From assembly GCF_017357385.1 (NCBI RefSeq), contig NZ_CP071633.1, forward strand, positions 620,001-684,000: 64,000 nucleotides of DNA. The letters run 5' to 3'. Source of the stretch: Rhizobium sp. NZLR1 (GTDB lineage: Bacteria > Pseudomonadota > Alphaproteobacteria > Rhizobiales > Rhizobiaceae). The position numbers and the translations under genes were made by a program. Numbering within the stretch: the first letter of the stretch is position 1; each line of letters begins with the position of its first letter. Shown piece by piece: positions 1 through 8,480 of the stretch. The notes below the pieces were generated by a model. It ran no database searches, had not been told where the DNA came from, and worked only from the letters and a program-made list of their open reading frames with translations.

Positions 1-614
1 ACCGCTCCGATATAGGCGGCCGGCTGGATGATGATCGTGCCCGGCGAGAATAGACCTGATGTGAAGGCCTTCGAACCCGTCACTGCTTCGATTTCCGCTG
101 CCTTCAGCAGGCGATGCGCTTCGCCCATCCTGGAAAGCTGCATCGAATAGGTCTCGAGATGCTTATCGCCTTCCGTGCTCATCGCGACGCTGTAGCGGCC
201 GCACGGATCGAACAGCGCCTTTCCCCAGCCGTTCTCAGCGGCCAGCTCAGTCGCCAAAGCGATCGCCGAACGCTGCAAGAGCACGGAGTCGCGGAACTTG
301 CCTTCGGACTCGCCGCTGAAATCGGCCGAGGAAACCTCGTGCGGAAGGTCGATGATGAAGCCCGAATTGGCTCCCGCCGGTCCCTCGCCGACAATGCCCG
401 CTTCGAGAACGGCCACCCGGGCGGCCGGGTCGAGCCGCGAGATCCGGTGGGCCGCGGATAGGCCGGCAAAACCACCACCGATGATCGCGACGTCGACGCT
501 GATCGCTTCGCCCAATGCGGGTCGAGGCGTGCGTGGCGGAAGTGTGGCCACCCAGCCAGAAACGCCGGCGCGTTTCGGAAACTTCGATGCGACGAAGATG
601 TTCTTGGCGGCCAT
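1..614 (-). CDS. FAD-dependent oxidoreductase, DAO family (3' end outside window)
   Basis: About 204 codons are visible, running off the left edge. The N-terminus has a Rossmann dinucleotide-binding motif, IIGGGFAGLSAA, at residues 45-55, preceded by an extension of about 40 residues. This is typical of the DAO/DadA-like FAD oxidoreductases that oxidise secondary or D-amino acids. The ATG at 614 lies 8 bp downstream of the stop of the DapA-family gene, so the two are surely cotranscribed under the GntR gene at 1587-2279. The GntR, DapA-like and DAO-like arrangement recalls hydroxyproline-type catabolism and is repeated at 13772-19955. The substrate cannot be read from the fragment. Confidence 0.85.
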   Translation of the reverse strand, partial: MAAKNIFVASKFPKRAGVSGWVATLPPRTPRPALGEAISVDVAIIGGGFAGLSAAHRISRLDPAARVAVLEAGIVGEGPAGANSGFIIDLPHEVSSADFSGESEGKFRDSVLLQRSAIALATELAAENGWGKALFDPCGRYSVAMSTEGDKHLETYSMQLSRMGEAHRLLKAAEIEAVTGSKAFTSGLFSPGTIIIQPAAYIGA

Positions 615-622
615 GGTCTCGG

Positions 623-1510
623 TCAAATCGCTTCTCGCTCCATGAGCATTTCCAGGGAGCGCCGGAGGGCTGGAAGCTTTTCCGGATCGAGCGCCCGCAG
701 CGGCTTTCTCGGCGCGCCGGCGCCGTAGCCGATGAGCTCGGCGGCTACATAGACGGATTGCACGTAATCGCCTTCCCAGATCAGCCCCATCGACGGCTCC
801 AGGATTTTCCAGAGCGCGCGCACCTCATCCCATTTGCACTGTGCTGCCGCCTCGACGAGGGCGACAGAAGTGCGCGGCGCAAAGTTCGCTCCGCCCCAGA
901 TCAAACCGTCGCAGCCGGCATAGAGTGCATAGGGAACGAGGGGGTCAGCGCCGTTCATGACGAAACGGCCGGTGCGGATGAGTGCCGCCTGTTTCCCTAG
1001 GTCTCCGCTGCTGTCCTTGACGGCGCAGAAGCCTGGAATTTCATTCAGCCTATTGAGGAGTTCCGGCGTGATCGCGACGCCAACCGTCTGCGGCACATTG
1101 TAACCAATGACGGGTAGGCCGGCCTTAGCAACTTCGGCGTAGAAATCGAGAATGCCCTGGTCGTCGGTCGGCCCTTCGAAGAAGGGCGGAAGCACCATGA
1201 CGCCTTCGGCCCCGGCATCACGCGCCCGGGCGGTCCGCTCCACGACCTCTTCCACCAGCAGCGCCGAGGTCTGGGCAATCACCTTCGCACGGCCGTTGAC
1301 GAGTTTCACGCCACGGGCGATCAGTTCCTCGGATTCTTGCTTGGAGAGATAGACGTGCATTCCGGTCCCGGAGCTGAACAGAAAGCTGCGGACCCCGGCC
1401 GCGAGATAGCGCTCGACATTGACTTCGAGCCGCCCGTAGTCGATGCGGCCGGCATCGTCGAACGGGGTGGTGATTGCGAGATTGAGTCCTGGAAACGGAA
1501 AGGCTGTCAT
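623..1510 (-). CDS. dihydrodipicolinate synthase/N-acetylneuraminate lyase family protein
   Basis: The product is a 295-residue class I aldolase-fold enzyme of normal family length. The Schiff-base lysine is K165 in FCAVKDSSGD and the conserved tyrosine is Y137 in VIGYNVP. The pyruvate-carboxylate loop, normally T-G-E, reads SSGTGM at 46-51, so the Glu is replaced by Met and the substrate probably differs from DapA. The ATG at 1510 is chosen because family homology starts there (TAFPFPGLNLAITTPF); the frame stays open further upstream but without family-like sequence. It sits between a GntR gene and a DAO-type oxidoreductase, so a catabolic lyase or deaminase role is inferred, not lysine synthesis. 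Confidence 0.88.
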   Translation of the reverse strand: MTAFPFPGLNLAITTPFDDAGRIDYGRLEVNVERYLAAGVRSFLFSSGTGMHVYLSKQESEELIARGVKLVNGRAKVIAQTSALLVEEVVERTARARDAGAEGVMVLPPFFEGPTDDQGILDFYAEVAKAGLPVIGYNVPQTVGVAITPELLNRLNEIPGFCAVKDSSGDLGKQAALIRTGRFVMNGADPLVPYALYAGCDGLIWGGANFAPRTSVALVEAAAQCKWDEVRALWKILEPSMGLIWEGDYVQSVYVAAELIGYGAGAPRKPLRALDPEKLPALRRSLEMLMEREAI

Positions 1511-1586
1511 GGAGTGAAATCCCGTTGCGTTAGGCCGAAAGTTCGAGCTAGGTTGTCTTGAGCTGCGTGTATTGATCTTGGTCGGC

Positions 1587-2279
1587 CTAGAGGGTCGGCG
1601 CTTCCATTCCCTCAGGGGCCGCGTACATGGCCATGTTCCGCCGGGACAGTTCGAGGTGAAGCCGCGCCAATTCCCCGGAGGCTTCGGCGTCGCGCCGCTC
1701 AATGGCCTCGATCATCTCGTCGTGCTGATCCGTCGCCAGTTCGAGTTCTTCCTGCATGCGTGGCGTATTTGGATGCTTGTAGAAGATCTTTCCGATGCGA
1801 GCATGGTCGATCTGCAGGCGGCGCAGGCTTGGGACCACGTAGACATTGTGAGCCATCTCGCCGACTTGCCGGTGGAACTGGTCATTGAAGAACACCCGGC
1901 CCTCGACATCGCAGTCGTCGACCGCCTTGCGGAAGGCGCGCTGTGTGTTTTTGAGAATCTCGAGTTCTGCTTTCGTCCGGTTTTCCGCCGCAAGCTTGTT
2001 GGCGGTAATGTAGATCATCGGCGCAAGCAGGAAGAAGTCGCGCAGGGAGTGGTAGCTCATCGAGCTGACGCGCGCGGCGCGGTTCGTCTCAAGCTCGATA
2101 TAACCTTCGCCAGCCATCTGCCGCATCAGCTCGCGCACTGGCGGTCGCGACAGCCCGAACTCTTCGCTCAGGGCCACTTCATCAAGCACCGCACCGGGAG
2201 GCAGTTCCATCGTCAGGATGCGTCTGCGCAAGGCGAGTTCGAGGCTGGATTTACGGTCCGGGGCGGCGATGGCATTCAT
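1587..2279 (-). CDS. GntR-family transcriptional regulator (FCD subfamily)
   Basis: The protein has 230 residues. A winged helix (about 10-75, with LSEEFGLSRPPVRELMRQM as the helix-turn-helix) is followed by an all-helical FCD ligand domain (about 85-215). FCD regulators normally repress a neighbouring catabolic operon and release it on binding a carboxylate. The DapA-like and DAO-like genes follow on the same strand with a 76-bp gap, so it probably controls them and itself. A near-palindrome at 2315-2328, just upstream of its start, is a candidate autoregulatory operator. Confidence 0.9.
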   Translation of the reverse strand: MNAIAAPDRKSSLELALRRRILTMELPPGAVLDEVALSEEFGLSRPPVRELMRQMAGEGYIELETNRAARVSSMSYHSLRDFFLLAPMIYITANKLAAENRTKAELEILKNTQRAFRKAVDDCDVEGRVFFNDQFHRQVGEMAHNVYVVPSLRRLQIDHARIGKIFYKHPNTPRMQEELELATDQHDEMIEAIERRDAEASGELARLHLELSRRNMAMYAAPEGMEAPTL

Positions 2280-2314
2280 AATGTTGCTCGTCTATATAAT
2301 TTCTTTTGAAGACA

Positions 2315-2328
2315 TTATGTAGACATTA
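2315..2328. promoter_or_regulatory. candidate GntR operator
   Basis: The near-palindrome TTATGTAGACATTA lies 36 bp upstream of the GntR start. Its core, ATGT-AG-ACAT, has the GT...AC spacing seen in FCD-type GntR sites. The assignment rests on position and symmetry only. Confidence 0.4.
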
Positions 2329-2492
2329 GGTGGACGTCAAGTCTTCGTCGCTCAATCTCTCAAGCCTGCTGCCTAAGGGTGCTCACAACAAAGTGCGTTA
2401 CCGCCGGGAAACAAAAACGGACCCCGCGTGTTACCGATCAACCCGCGCAGCAGCATTTCCCTGCCTGGCGTGTATCCGCATTGGAGCAGGAC

Positions 2493-2693
2493 ATGGATAC
2501 AGCAACGCAGTGGGCGCTTCTTCTCGGTGCCCTGACATTGGCGAGCTGGATCGCAGGCGGGTTGACGGCCGTCTTCGGAAACGTGGAGCCCGGTCATCCC
2601 CGACAAAAAGCGGCGGAATATCTGATGTTCGGGCTCAACGCCGCGGGCCTCGCCTCGGCAGTCGCCATGGTTGCAATCCTGGTGATCCGATGA
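2493..2693 (+). CDS. small two-TM membrane protein
   Basis: A 66-residue protein with two predicted membrane helices (about 7-29 and 43-65) joined by a short polar loop, VEPGHPRQKAAEY. The ATG at 2493 is preceded by GGAGCAGG at 2483-2490, which fixes the start; the frame is open further upstream but without a comparable ribosome-binding site. It stands alone, convergent with the diguanylate cyclase downstream. The family is not recognised. It resembles small DUF4870-like membrane proteins only in outline, and no function is assigned. Confidence 0.65.
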   Translation: MDTATQWALLLGALTLASWIAGGLTAVFGNVEPGHPRQKAAEYLMFGLNAAGLASAVAMVAILVIR

Positions 2694-2727
2694 CGTCGAT
2701 CAGCCGTTGGCCACTGGGATTCCCGTT

Positions 2728-4035
2728 CTAGCGTCGGGCGGCGATCTGCTCGGCGGCGGATAGCGCTGCCTGTTGCGGCCGACGAAAGACGCAGACCTGG
2801 TTGCGTCCCGCCTCCTTAGCGCGATAAAGCGCCATGTCGGCCTGGTGCTGGAGGTTGGTCAGTGAAATGTCGGTATCGAGAGCCGATTTCAAGGCTACTC
2901 CGACGCTGAGCGTCACGGAAGGGCCGACACCGGAGGAGGGGTTTGGAAGGGCGGCGGCTTCCACGCTCTCGCGTATTCGCTTTGCAACCCCGACTGCCTC
3001 TTCTTCTTCGGCATCCGGAAGCACGATTAAAAATTCCTCGCCGCCATGGCGCGAGACGAGGTCGCGATCGGCTCGCACGCAGCTCTGGATGATGCCGGCA
3101 ACCTTGACGAGGCAGCGGTCGCCCTCGCCATGGCCGAGCTTATCATTGAGCGCCTTGAAGTGATCAATGTCGCACATGAGCATGGCTGCGACGACGCCGG
3201 TTTCACGACCGTCGCGCCACAGACCCTCGAGCGTTTCCATCATCCAGCGGCGATTGGCAATTCCCGTCAGCGGATCGGTTCTGGCCAGCCGCTCCAACCT
3301 TGCATTTGCATCGGCAAGCTCCGCGACCCGGCGCCGATCCCTGCAATCCAGCAGAAATGTCTTTTGCGCCAGGATGTTCATCGTCCGCCGGGCAACCACG
3401 GTCGCGATAATACCGCAGGAAAAGAACAGCGTCGCGGCGACGACGCTGCCCGCTTCCAAGATCGGGTTATGCCATTGAAGGATAAAATAAAGGCAGACGG
3501 CATAAAAGGCGATCGCGATTGTCCACGCCAGCGGCACGCTGAAGATGGTGATTGCACTCGTTGCGACGAACAGCATGATGTTCAAATGCCGTTCGTAAAA
3601 CTCCCCTCCGGCAAAAACGCCGACGAGTGCCACCGAGAGAAGAATGAGAGACATTCCCGCAAGCAGCGACGCTCGCTGAACCGTTGCGGCGCGCGGCTTG
3701 CTCCAAACGATCGCCGTAAATACTGCCGCCGGCGGCAAAAGGCAGGCGGGAGCGACCATCGACAGGACGACTGGGTGAGGAAGCAGAATAGCGTTCAGCG
3801 CCAGCGTCAGAACATCGACGAATGCCACCCAGATCATCCAGGAACGGATGACCTTCGCCGTCTGTCGCCATGACTTTTCGTCGAATCGGCGGCGCAGATC
3901 TCCTGACAGCCTGATATCACGGGTTCGGCCGGACAAAAGACGTTCGACCTCATCCGCCATCGCGCCAGTCAGCGGCCGCGACGAGCAAGACCCGGCTGCA
4001 GAACCTTCGGAAGGCATGCTTTTGGCATCAATCAT
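2728..4035 (-). CDS. membrane-bound GGDEF diguanylate cyclase
   Basis: About 435 residues. Roughly six hydrophobic helices (about 65-215) precede a coiled linker and a C-terminal GGDEF domain that makes cyclic di-GMP from two GTP. The active-site signature is GGEEF at about 331-335, preceded by DIDHFKALND. The allosteric I-site, normally R-x-x-D nine to six residues before GGEEF, reads A-D-R-D, so product inhibition is probably weak or absent. The start is uncertain: ATG 4035 is preferred to a TTG at 4119, but neither has a good ribosome-binding site. It is monocistronic and convergent with the small membrane gene. Confidence 0.88.
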   Translation of the reverse strand: MIDAKSMPSEGSAAGSCSSRPLTGAMADEVERLLSGRTRDIRLSGDLRRRFDEKSWRQTAKVIRSWMIWVAFVDVLTLALNAILLPHPVVLSMVAPACLLPPAAVFTAIVWSKPRAATVQRASLLAGMSLILLSVALVGVFAGGEFYERHLNIMLFVATSAITIFSVPLAWTIAIAFYAVCLYFILQWHNPILEAGSVVAATLFFSCGIIATVVARRTMNILAQKTFLLDCRDRRRVAELADANARLERLARTDPLTGIANRRWMMETLEGLWRDGRETGVVAAMLMCDIDHFKALNDKLGHGEGDRCLVKVAGIIQSCVRADRDLVSRHGGEEFLIVLPDAEEEEAVGVAKRIRESVEAAALPNPSSGVGPSVTLSVGVALKSALDTDISLTNLQHQADMALYRAKEAGRNQVCVFRRPQQAALSAAEQIAARR

Positions 4036-4178
4036 CCTTGGATTATCTAGCCGCGATCGAAAGGTCGGCAAGGCTTGCGCGCCGACGGCCGGATTCGTGC
4101 GTTGATATTTTGTAAACAAGTTAGCCCGCGTGATCTGGGCCAGATCGTGCTACGAACCCTTGTCCGAGAGGGAACAGG

Positions 4179-5825
4179 ATGAGACTCAAGCTGGTTGCAG
4201 TTGCGGTCGCGGCGCTCGCGCCGGTGGTTGCGATGCTCGCCTACAACGAAGTCGCGCTTCGCAATCAGCGCAACGAAGAGATGCGCGCATCCGCGGCGGA
4301 GGCGGCCAGACAAGCATCCTCGGAAGTAGAACGGATCGTGGAGGGGCTGCACGCCCTTCTGGTGTCCGTGTCCGCCATGCCTTCGGTCCGCCACCTCGAT
4401 GTCCAGGCTTGCAACGAGGCGCTCAAGTCGGTCGCCGAAAGCATTCCGAACATTCGCACCATCTTCGTCGTCGGCCTTGATGGACGGCCCGTCTGCGGCA
4501 GCATGGCCTTTCCGGACGGCGTGGTATTCTCCGATCGCGATTACTTCCAGCAGACGCTGGAAACCAAAGACTTTTCCGTCGGGACCTACACGCAGAGCCG
4601 CCTAACCGACCGCCCCGTCCTGCCGCTTGCGATGCCTTTGATGGAAGGCGAGACCGTCAAGGCCGTCATCGTCAGCGGGATCCGGGTGGACTGGCTGCAG
4701 AACCGCATCACCGAGCGTGGCGTCGCGCCCGGTAACGAGGTGACCATAGCCGACGGCAAGGGAACCGTTGTCGCGCACGTTCCCCTTCCGGAGCAGTTCG
4801 TCGGCACTGTCATATCCGAGGAATACCAGCGCCTGGTCCATGCCGAGCAGCCCGACGTGGTCGAGATTACAGGCAAGGATGGAACAACGAGCGTTCTCGG
4901 CTATCGCCCGATAGCCCTGCCTGCCAGTCCCCTCTATGTCAGTGCCGGCTTCTCGAAACCGGAGGCTTTTGCGCCGATCAACCGGGCGACGCTGATGAAT
5001 ACGCTCGCCATCATCGGCGGCGCGCTTTTCGCCTTCCTCGCCGCGATCTTCATCGGCAACCGCTTCATCCTCCTGCCGATCTCCAGGATAGCAGAGGTGA
5101 TGGAGAAGTGGCGCAGCGGCCAGACGACGGCGCGCACCGGCATGACGGGGCCGGACGAGCTGGAAGTCGTCGGCGCTACCTTCGATCGGCTGCTCGACGA
5201 ACTCGACGAGCGCAGACGCCAGAACGAGCAGGCCGAGGAGGAGCGAACTCTGCTCGTCCGCGAAATGGCGCACCGGGTCAAGAATGGCTTCACCCTCGTT
5301 CAGGCGATCGCCCGGCAGACCTTCTCGCGCGCCAATCCGGAAAGCTACAACGCCTTTGCCGAAAGGCTGGCGGCGCTTGCCGGCACATATGATCTGATCC
5401 TGTCGCGGGAGGGATCGGCCGCGCCCATCCGGGAGATCATCTCCGCCGCCTTGCGGGCGCACATTGCCTCGGAGGAACGCATTCGTCTGGCTGGCCCCGA
5501 CGTGGTTCTTCCCGCCGACATCGCCCTGCCGCTTTCACTCGTGCTCCACGAGTTGGCGACCAATGCGACGAAGTACGGGAGCCTCGGAGGCGAGCAGGGA
5601 ACCGTGGCCATCGAGTGGAGGCACGATGATGGGCGCGTCCTTCTCGTCTGGACGGAAACCGGCGGCCCGGCGGTGTCGATGCCGACGAAAAGAGGCTTCG
5701 GCTCCGTCCTTATAGAGCGGGCCTTTTCCTCCAAGGCGCGGGCGCAATCCAGGTCGGACTACAGGCCCGAAGGGCTCGTCTTCGAAGTTGTCTTCTCAAC
5801 CGGGGGACCTGGAGGCGGAAGGTAA
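4179..5825 (+). CDS. sensor histidine kinase, HWE family
   Basis: The 548-residue protein has an N-terminal membrane helix (1-22), a periplasmic Cache-like sensor (about 30-270), a second helix (about 274-298), a HAMP linker (298-350) and a kinase core. The phosphoacceptor is H365 in EMAHRVKN. The N-box is HELATNATKYGSL, with N462. The family-defining W-x-E is W491-T-E493. HWE kinases replace classical HisKA kinases in many rhizobia and often feed general stress or light responses. GAGGGAACAGG directly upstream supports the ATG. No response regulator is adjacent, so it is an orphan kinase. Confidence 0.9.
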   Translation: MRLKLVAVAVAALAPVVAMLAYNEVALRNQRNEEMRASAAEAARQASSEVERIVEGLHALLVSVSAMPSVRHLDVQACNEALKSVAESIPNIRTIFVVGLDGRPVCGSMAFPDGVVFSDRDYFQQTLETKDFSVGTYTQSRLTDRPVLPLAMPLMEGETVKAVIVSGIRVDWLQNRITERGVAPGNEVTIADGKGTVVAHVPLPEQFVGTVISEEYQRLVHAEQPDVVEITGKDGTTSVLGYRPIALPASPLYVSAGFSKPEAFAPINRATLMNTLAIIGGALFAFLAAIFIGNRFILLPISRIAEVMEKWRSGQTTARTGMTGPDELEVVGATFDRLLDELDERRRQNEQAEEERTLLVREMAHRVKNGFTLVQAIARQTFSRANPESYNAFAERLAALAGTYDLILSREGSAAPIREIISAALRAHIASEERIRLAGPDVVLPADIALPLSLVLHELATNATKYGSLGGEQGTVAIEWRHDDGRVLLVWTETGGPAVSMPTKRGFGSVLIERAFSSKARAQSRSDYRPEGLVFEVVFSTGGPGGGR

Positions 5826-5912
5826 AGTCCAGACAGGGATATCAGTCGAGCAGATATGCCGGGAAGCATGAGCGGGTTGAAGCTGACCACGCCAATACTC
5901 CCGACTGCCTCC

Positions 5913-6431
5913 CTATCTTCCCGCTGAAGTAGGACGTTGGAGATCGATGCGGCTCGTTACTACGGATTGGCCTGACGCCGGGTCTCGATCGGCCGTCTGC
6001 AGTCGGAGCCTATCCTGTCCGATTTTTTCGATCATCAATATTGCGTTCCGGTCGCCATTGACCACGCGAGCCCAGGTCACGCGAAGATTGAGCGCGTCGC
6101 CCTGCCTGCTGCCCACCAGTTTGGATGGCTGTCCCGATGGTCCGATGTAGCTGCCGGTGTAACGCTGTCCCAATACCTTTACATTGGCCGAGAAAGCTCT
6201 TGTGAAAACCGCAAGGCCGCGACATTTCCCGTTCATCGACACAGCGGATTCACTGGCGTCGGATCGGAGCGAACAGGAGACATTGAGGTTTGTGCCGCCG
6301 ATCTTGGTGAGCACCATCCCGGTCCCGTGCCAATCGCCTGCCAAGGATCGCAAAAACCCTGTCTCCGACGCCTTTGCGGTGTCAGGCAGGCACGACAGCG
6401 AGAATATGGCAGCAATCAGAGCCGCACGCAT
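5913..6431 (-). CDS. secreted protein of unknown function
   Basis: 172 residues with a clear signal peptide (MRAALIAAIFSLSCL, cleavage near AKA-SE at about 21). The strong ribosome-binding site GGGGAGG lies 7 bp before the ATG at 6431, so the longer open frame to 6518 is rejected. The mature part begins LRSLAGDWHGTGMV and has two cysteines (in NVSCSLRS and GKCRGLAV) that could form a disulphide. The pattern suggests a small beta-rich periplasmic protein, but no named family is recognised. It is convergent with the HWE kinase gene. Confidence 0.75.
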   Translation of the reverse strand: MRAALIAAIFSLSCLPDTAKASETGFLRSLAGDWHGTGMVLTKIGGTNLNVSCSLRSDASESAVSMNGKCRGLAVFTRAFSANVKVLGQRYTGSYIGPSGQPSKLVGSRQGDALNLRVTWARVVNGDRNAILMIEKIGQDRLRLQTADRDPASGQSVVTSRIDLQRPTSAGR

Positions 6432-6721
6432 GAAAGCCTCCCCGGTTAAGCGCTCTCCCGAACCGATGATGCGGCCGATTGTTCCGACAAGGCTCATGCC
6501 TTTGAATGGGCGTGCCACGTTTGCGGTGAAGGTCGGTGCCCTTGCCGCATTGCGGCGTCAATCGGGTCGACTTCTATGGGATACGATAAATTGGGTCATG
6601 CCGGCTGTCGAGAACACGCATACCGGGAAAGGCACGGTGGCCGCTATTCCTCTTCCGCCTGAAACCGTTGAGTAATAAGGAGAGGGAGGTGCGTTGTGCA
6701 TTTCGACCAGCGCGGTGTGAT

Positions 6722-7186
6722 TCACCGCCTGCCCCTCGTGCGCGTCGCCAGAACATTGCGGATCGAGAAACTGGAATGAATTCTGAGAACGCCCGGCAGG
6801 GTCGATAGTATTTCCTTGTGGATCCGCTCGAATTCGCCCGGACTGGCGACCTCCACGCGCAGGAGATAGTCGGAACCGCCCGTCATCAGAAAGCATTCGC
6901 GGATCTCAGGATGCCGGCGGACCGCCGCCTCGAAGCGGTCGAGATGGTCCTCCGTCTGCCGTTCGAGGGTGATGTTGATGATCACGGCGATCATCTCATC
7001 CGCATTGCCGGTGTCCACCAGCGCCGTATAGCCGCGGATCACGGCTGATTTTTCCATGATCTTGATGCGCCGGAGGCAGGCCGATGGAGAAAGGCCGATC
7101 TCTGCTGCGAGCTTGGCATTGCTCATGCGGGCATCGAGGCGCAGCAGTCTCAGAATATTGCGATCGGTAGCGTCGAGGGCGGACAT
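6722..7186 (-). CDS. Lrp/AsnC-family regulator of the D-alanine genes
   Basis: 154 residues: an N-terminal helix-turn-helix (1-60; LDATDRNILRLLRLDAR opens it) and a C-terminal RAM ligand domain (about 68-145, with MTGGSDYLLRVEV). It is transcribed divergently from an alanine racemase and D-amino-acid dehydrogenase pair, the usual place for a DadR-type activator that senses L-alanine. A 12-bp imperfect inverted repeat in the shared 130-bp intergenic region is a candidate binding site. The specific effector is inferred from the context. Confidence 0.9.
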   Translation of the reverse strand: MSALDATDRNILRLLRLDARMSNAKLAAEIGLSPSACLRRIKIMEKSAVIRGYTALVDTGNADEMIAVIINITLERQTEDHLDRFEAAVRRHPEIRECFLMTGGSDYLLRVEVASPGEFERIHKEILSTLPGVLRIHSSFSIRNVLATRTRGRR

Positions 7187-7251
7187 GATTGTTCATTCCA
7201 ATTTTTAGCTGATTATGCGGATAATAGATAAATTGTGCAAGATCATGCGAC

Positions 7252-7281
7252 GAAATGATGAGCAATTTCGCTCATTATTTC
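7252..7281. promoter_or_regulatory. inverted repeat upstream of dadX, candidate Lrp-type site
   Basis: GAAATGATGAGC at 7252-7263 and GCTCATTATTTC at 7270-7281 match as inverted arms at 11 of 12 positions across a 6-bp spacer, ending 35 bp before the racemase ATG. The AT-rich, symmetric character and the location between lrp-type and dad genes fit an Lrp-family operator. It could also form a hairpin in the dadX leader. Confidence 0.5.
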
Positions 7282-7316
7282 ATAGACTCCGGGTGGCAAA
7301 TGGATAAGGGGTCGAT

Positions 7317-8450
7317 ATGGATAGCGACATTTTGGTTTCCCGCACCCGCACCGTCCCGGCCATGCAGGGTGCGACGGGCTATCTGACAATCGATCTGGCA
7401 GCGCTCGGCCGTAACTACCGTAAGCTCGTATCGGTGCTGGCGCCGGTTCGCTCGGGGGCCGTTGTCAAGGCCGACGCCTACGGCCTCGGCGCCGAACGGG
7501 TCGCCCAAACACTCTATGATCACGGCTGCAGGCATTTCTTCGTCGCCCAGTTCGTCGAGGCCGTCAGGTTGCGGCCGGCCCTTGCGCGCGACGCTCAGAT
7601 TTTCGTGCTGAACGGCTTGCAGCCGGGCAACGAGATCGCCTGCGCCGAGATGGGCATCGTCCCGGTTCTCAACTCGCTGGCCCAGTGGCGGCAATGGGCG
7701 ACGGCAGCGCGCATGCTGAAGCGCTGCCTGCCTGCCGTGCTGCAATTCGACACCGGCATGTCGCGGCTCGGTTTTCCCGAGGAGGAGCGAACCGAGCTGG
7801 CGGTGGCCCTTGGCGAAGCCAGCAGCGTCGAAATCCTGTTCATCATGAGCCATCTGGCTTCAGCCGACGACGTGGGGAGCGAGCAGAACGGCGAGCAATT
7901 TGCCGAAATGTCGCGCATTGCCGACGAATTTCCCGGCTACGATATCTCCTTCGCCAATTCCGGCGGCGTGTTCCTGGGCCGGGCCTGTCACGGCGTGCTC
8001 GCTCGCCCCGGCATCGCCCTTTATGGCGGCGCTCCGAACTCCAGCGTCGAGAACCCGATGGAACCGGTCGTCAACCTTGATGTCGCCGTCGTGCAGACGC
8101 GCACTGTACCATCCGGCGCGAAAGTCGGTTACGGAGGCGCGCATGTCACGCGAGGGGAAATGCGTCTCGCCACCATTGCCGCGGGCTACGCCGACGGCCT
8201 GCCGCGCAGCCTCAGCGATCGCGGCGCCGTCTATTTCAACGGTATCCGCCTGCCAATCGTCGGCCGCGTGTCGATGGATAGTACGACCGTCGACATATCG
8301 GCATTGCCGGAAGGCGCGCTGAGCCTCGGCAGCCTTGTCGAAGTGCTCGGCCCCAGCCAGACGCTCGAGGACATCGCCGGCGACGCCGGCACTGTATCTT
8401 ACGAAATCCTAACCGGTCTGGGCGATCGTTATCACAGGCAATATCGCTGA
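7317..8450 (+). CDS. dadX: alanine racemase (catabolic, DadX type)
   Basis: A 377-residue PLP enzyme that interconverts L- and D-alanine. The PLP lysine is K51 in VVKADAYGLG, and the second catalytic base is Y272 in KVGYGG. Length and domain order (TIM barrel, then beta domain) are normal. AAGGGG upstream supports the ATG. It is followed 30 bp later by dadA and preceded by a divergent Lrp-type gene, so it is the catabolic DadX paralogue that feeds D-alanine to DadA, and probably not the sole biosynthetic Alr of the cell. Confidence 0.95.
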   Translation: MDSDILVSRTRTVPAMQGATGYLTIDLAALGRNYRKLVSVLAPVRSGAVVKADAYGLGAERVAQTLYDHGCRHFFVAQFVEAVRLRPALARDAQIFVLNGLQPGNEIACAEMGIVPVLNSLAQWRQWATAARMLKRCLPAVLQFDTGMSRLGFPEEERTELAVALGEASSVEILFIMSHLASADDVGSEQNGEQFAEMSRIADEFPGYDISFANSGGVFLGRACHGVLARPGIALYGGAPNSSVENPMEPVVNLDVAVVQTRTVPSGAKVGYGGAHVTRGEMRLATIAAGYADGLPRSLSDRGAVYFNGIRLPIVGRVSMDSTTVDISALPEGALSLGSLVEVLGPSQTLEDIAGDAGTVSYEILTGLGDRYHRQYR

Positions 8451-8480
8451 GAGCCCGCCGGCTGCATCATTGGGAAGATC

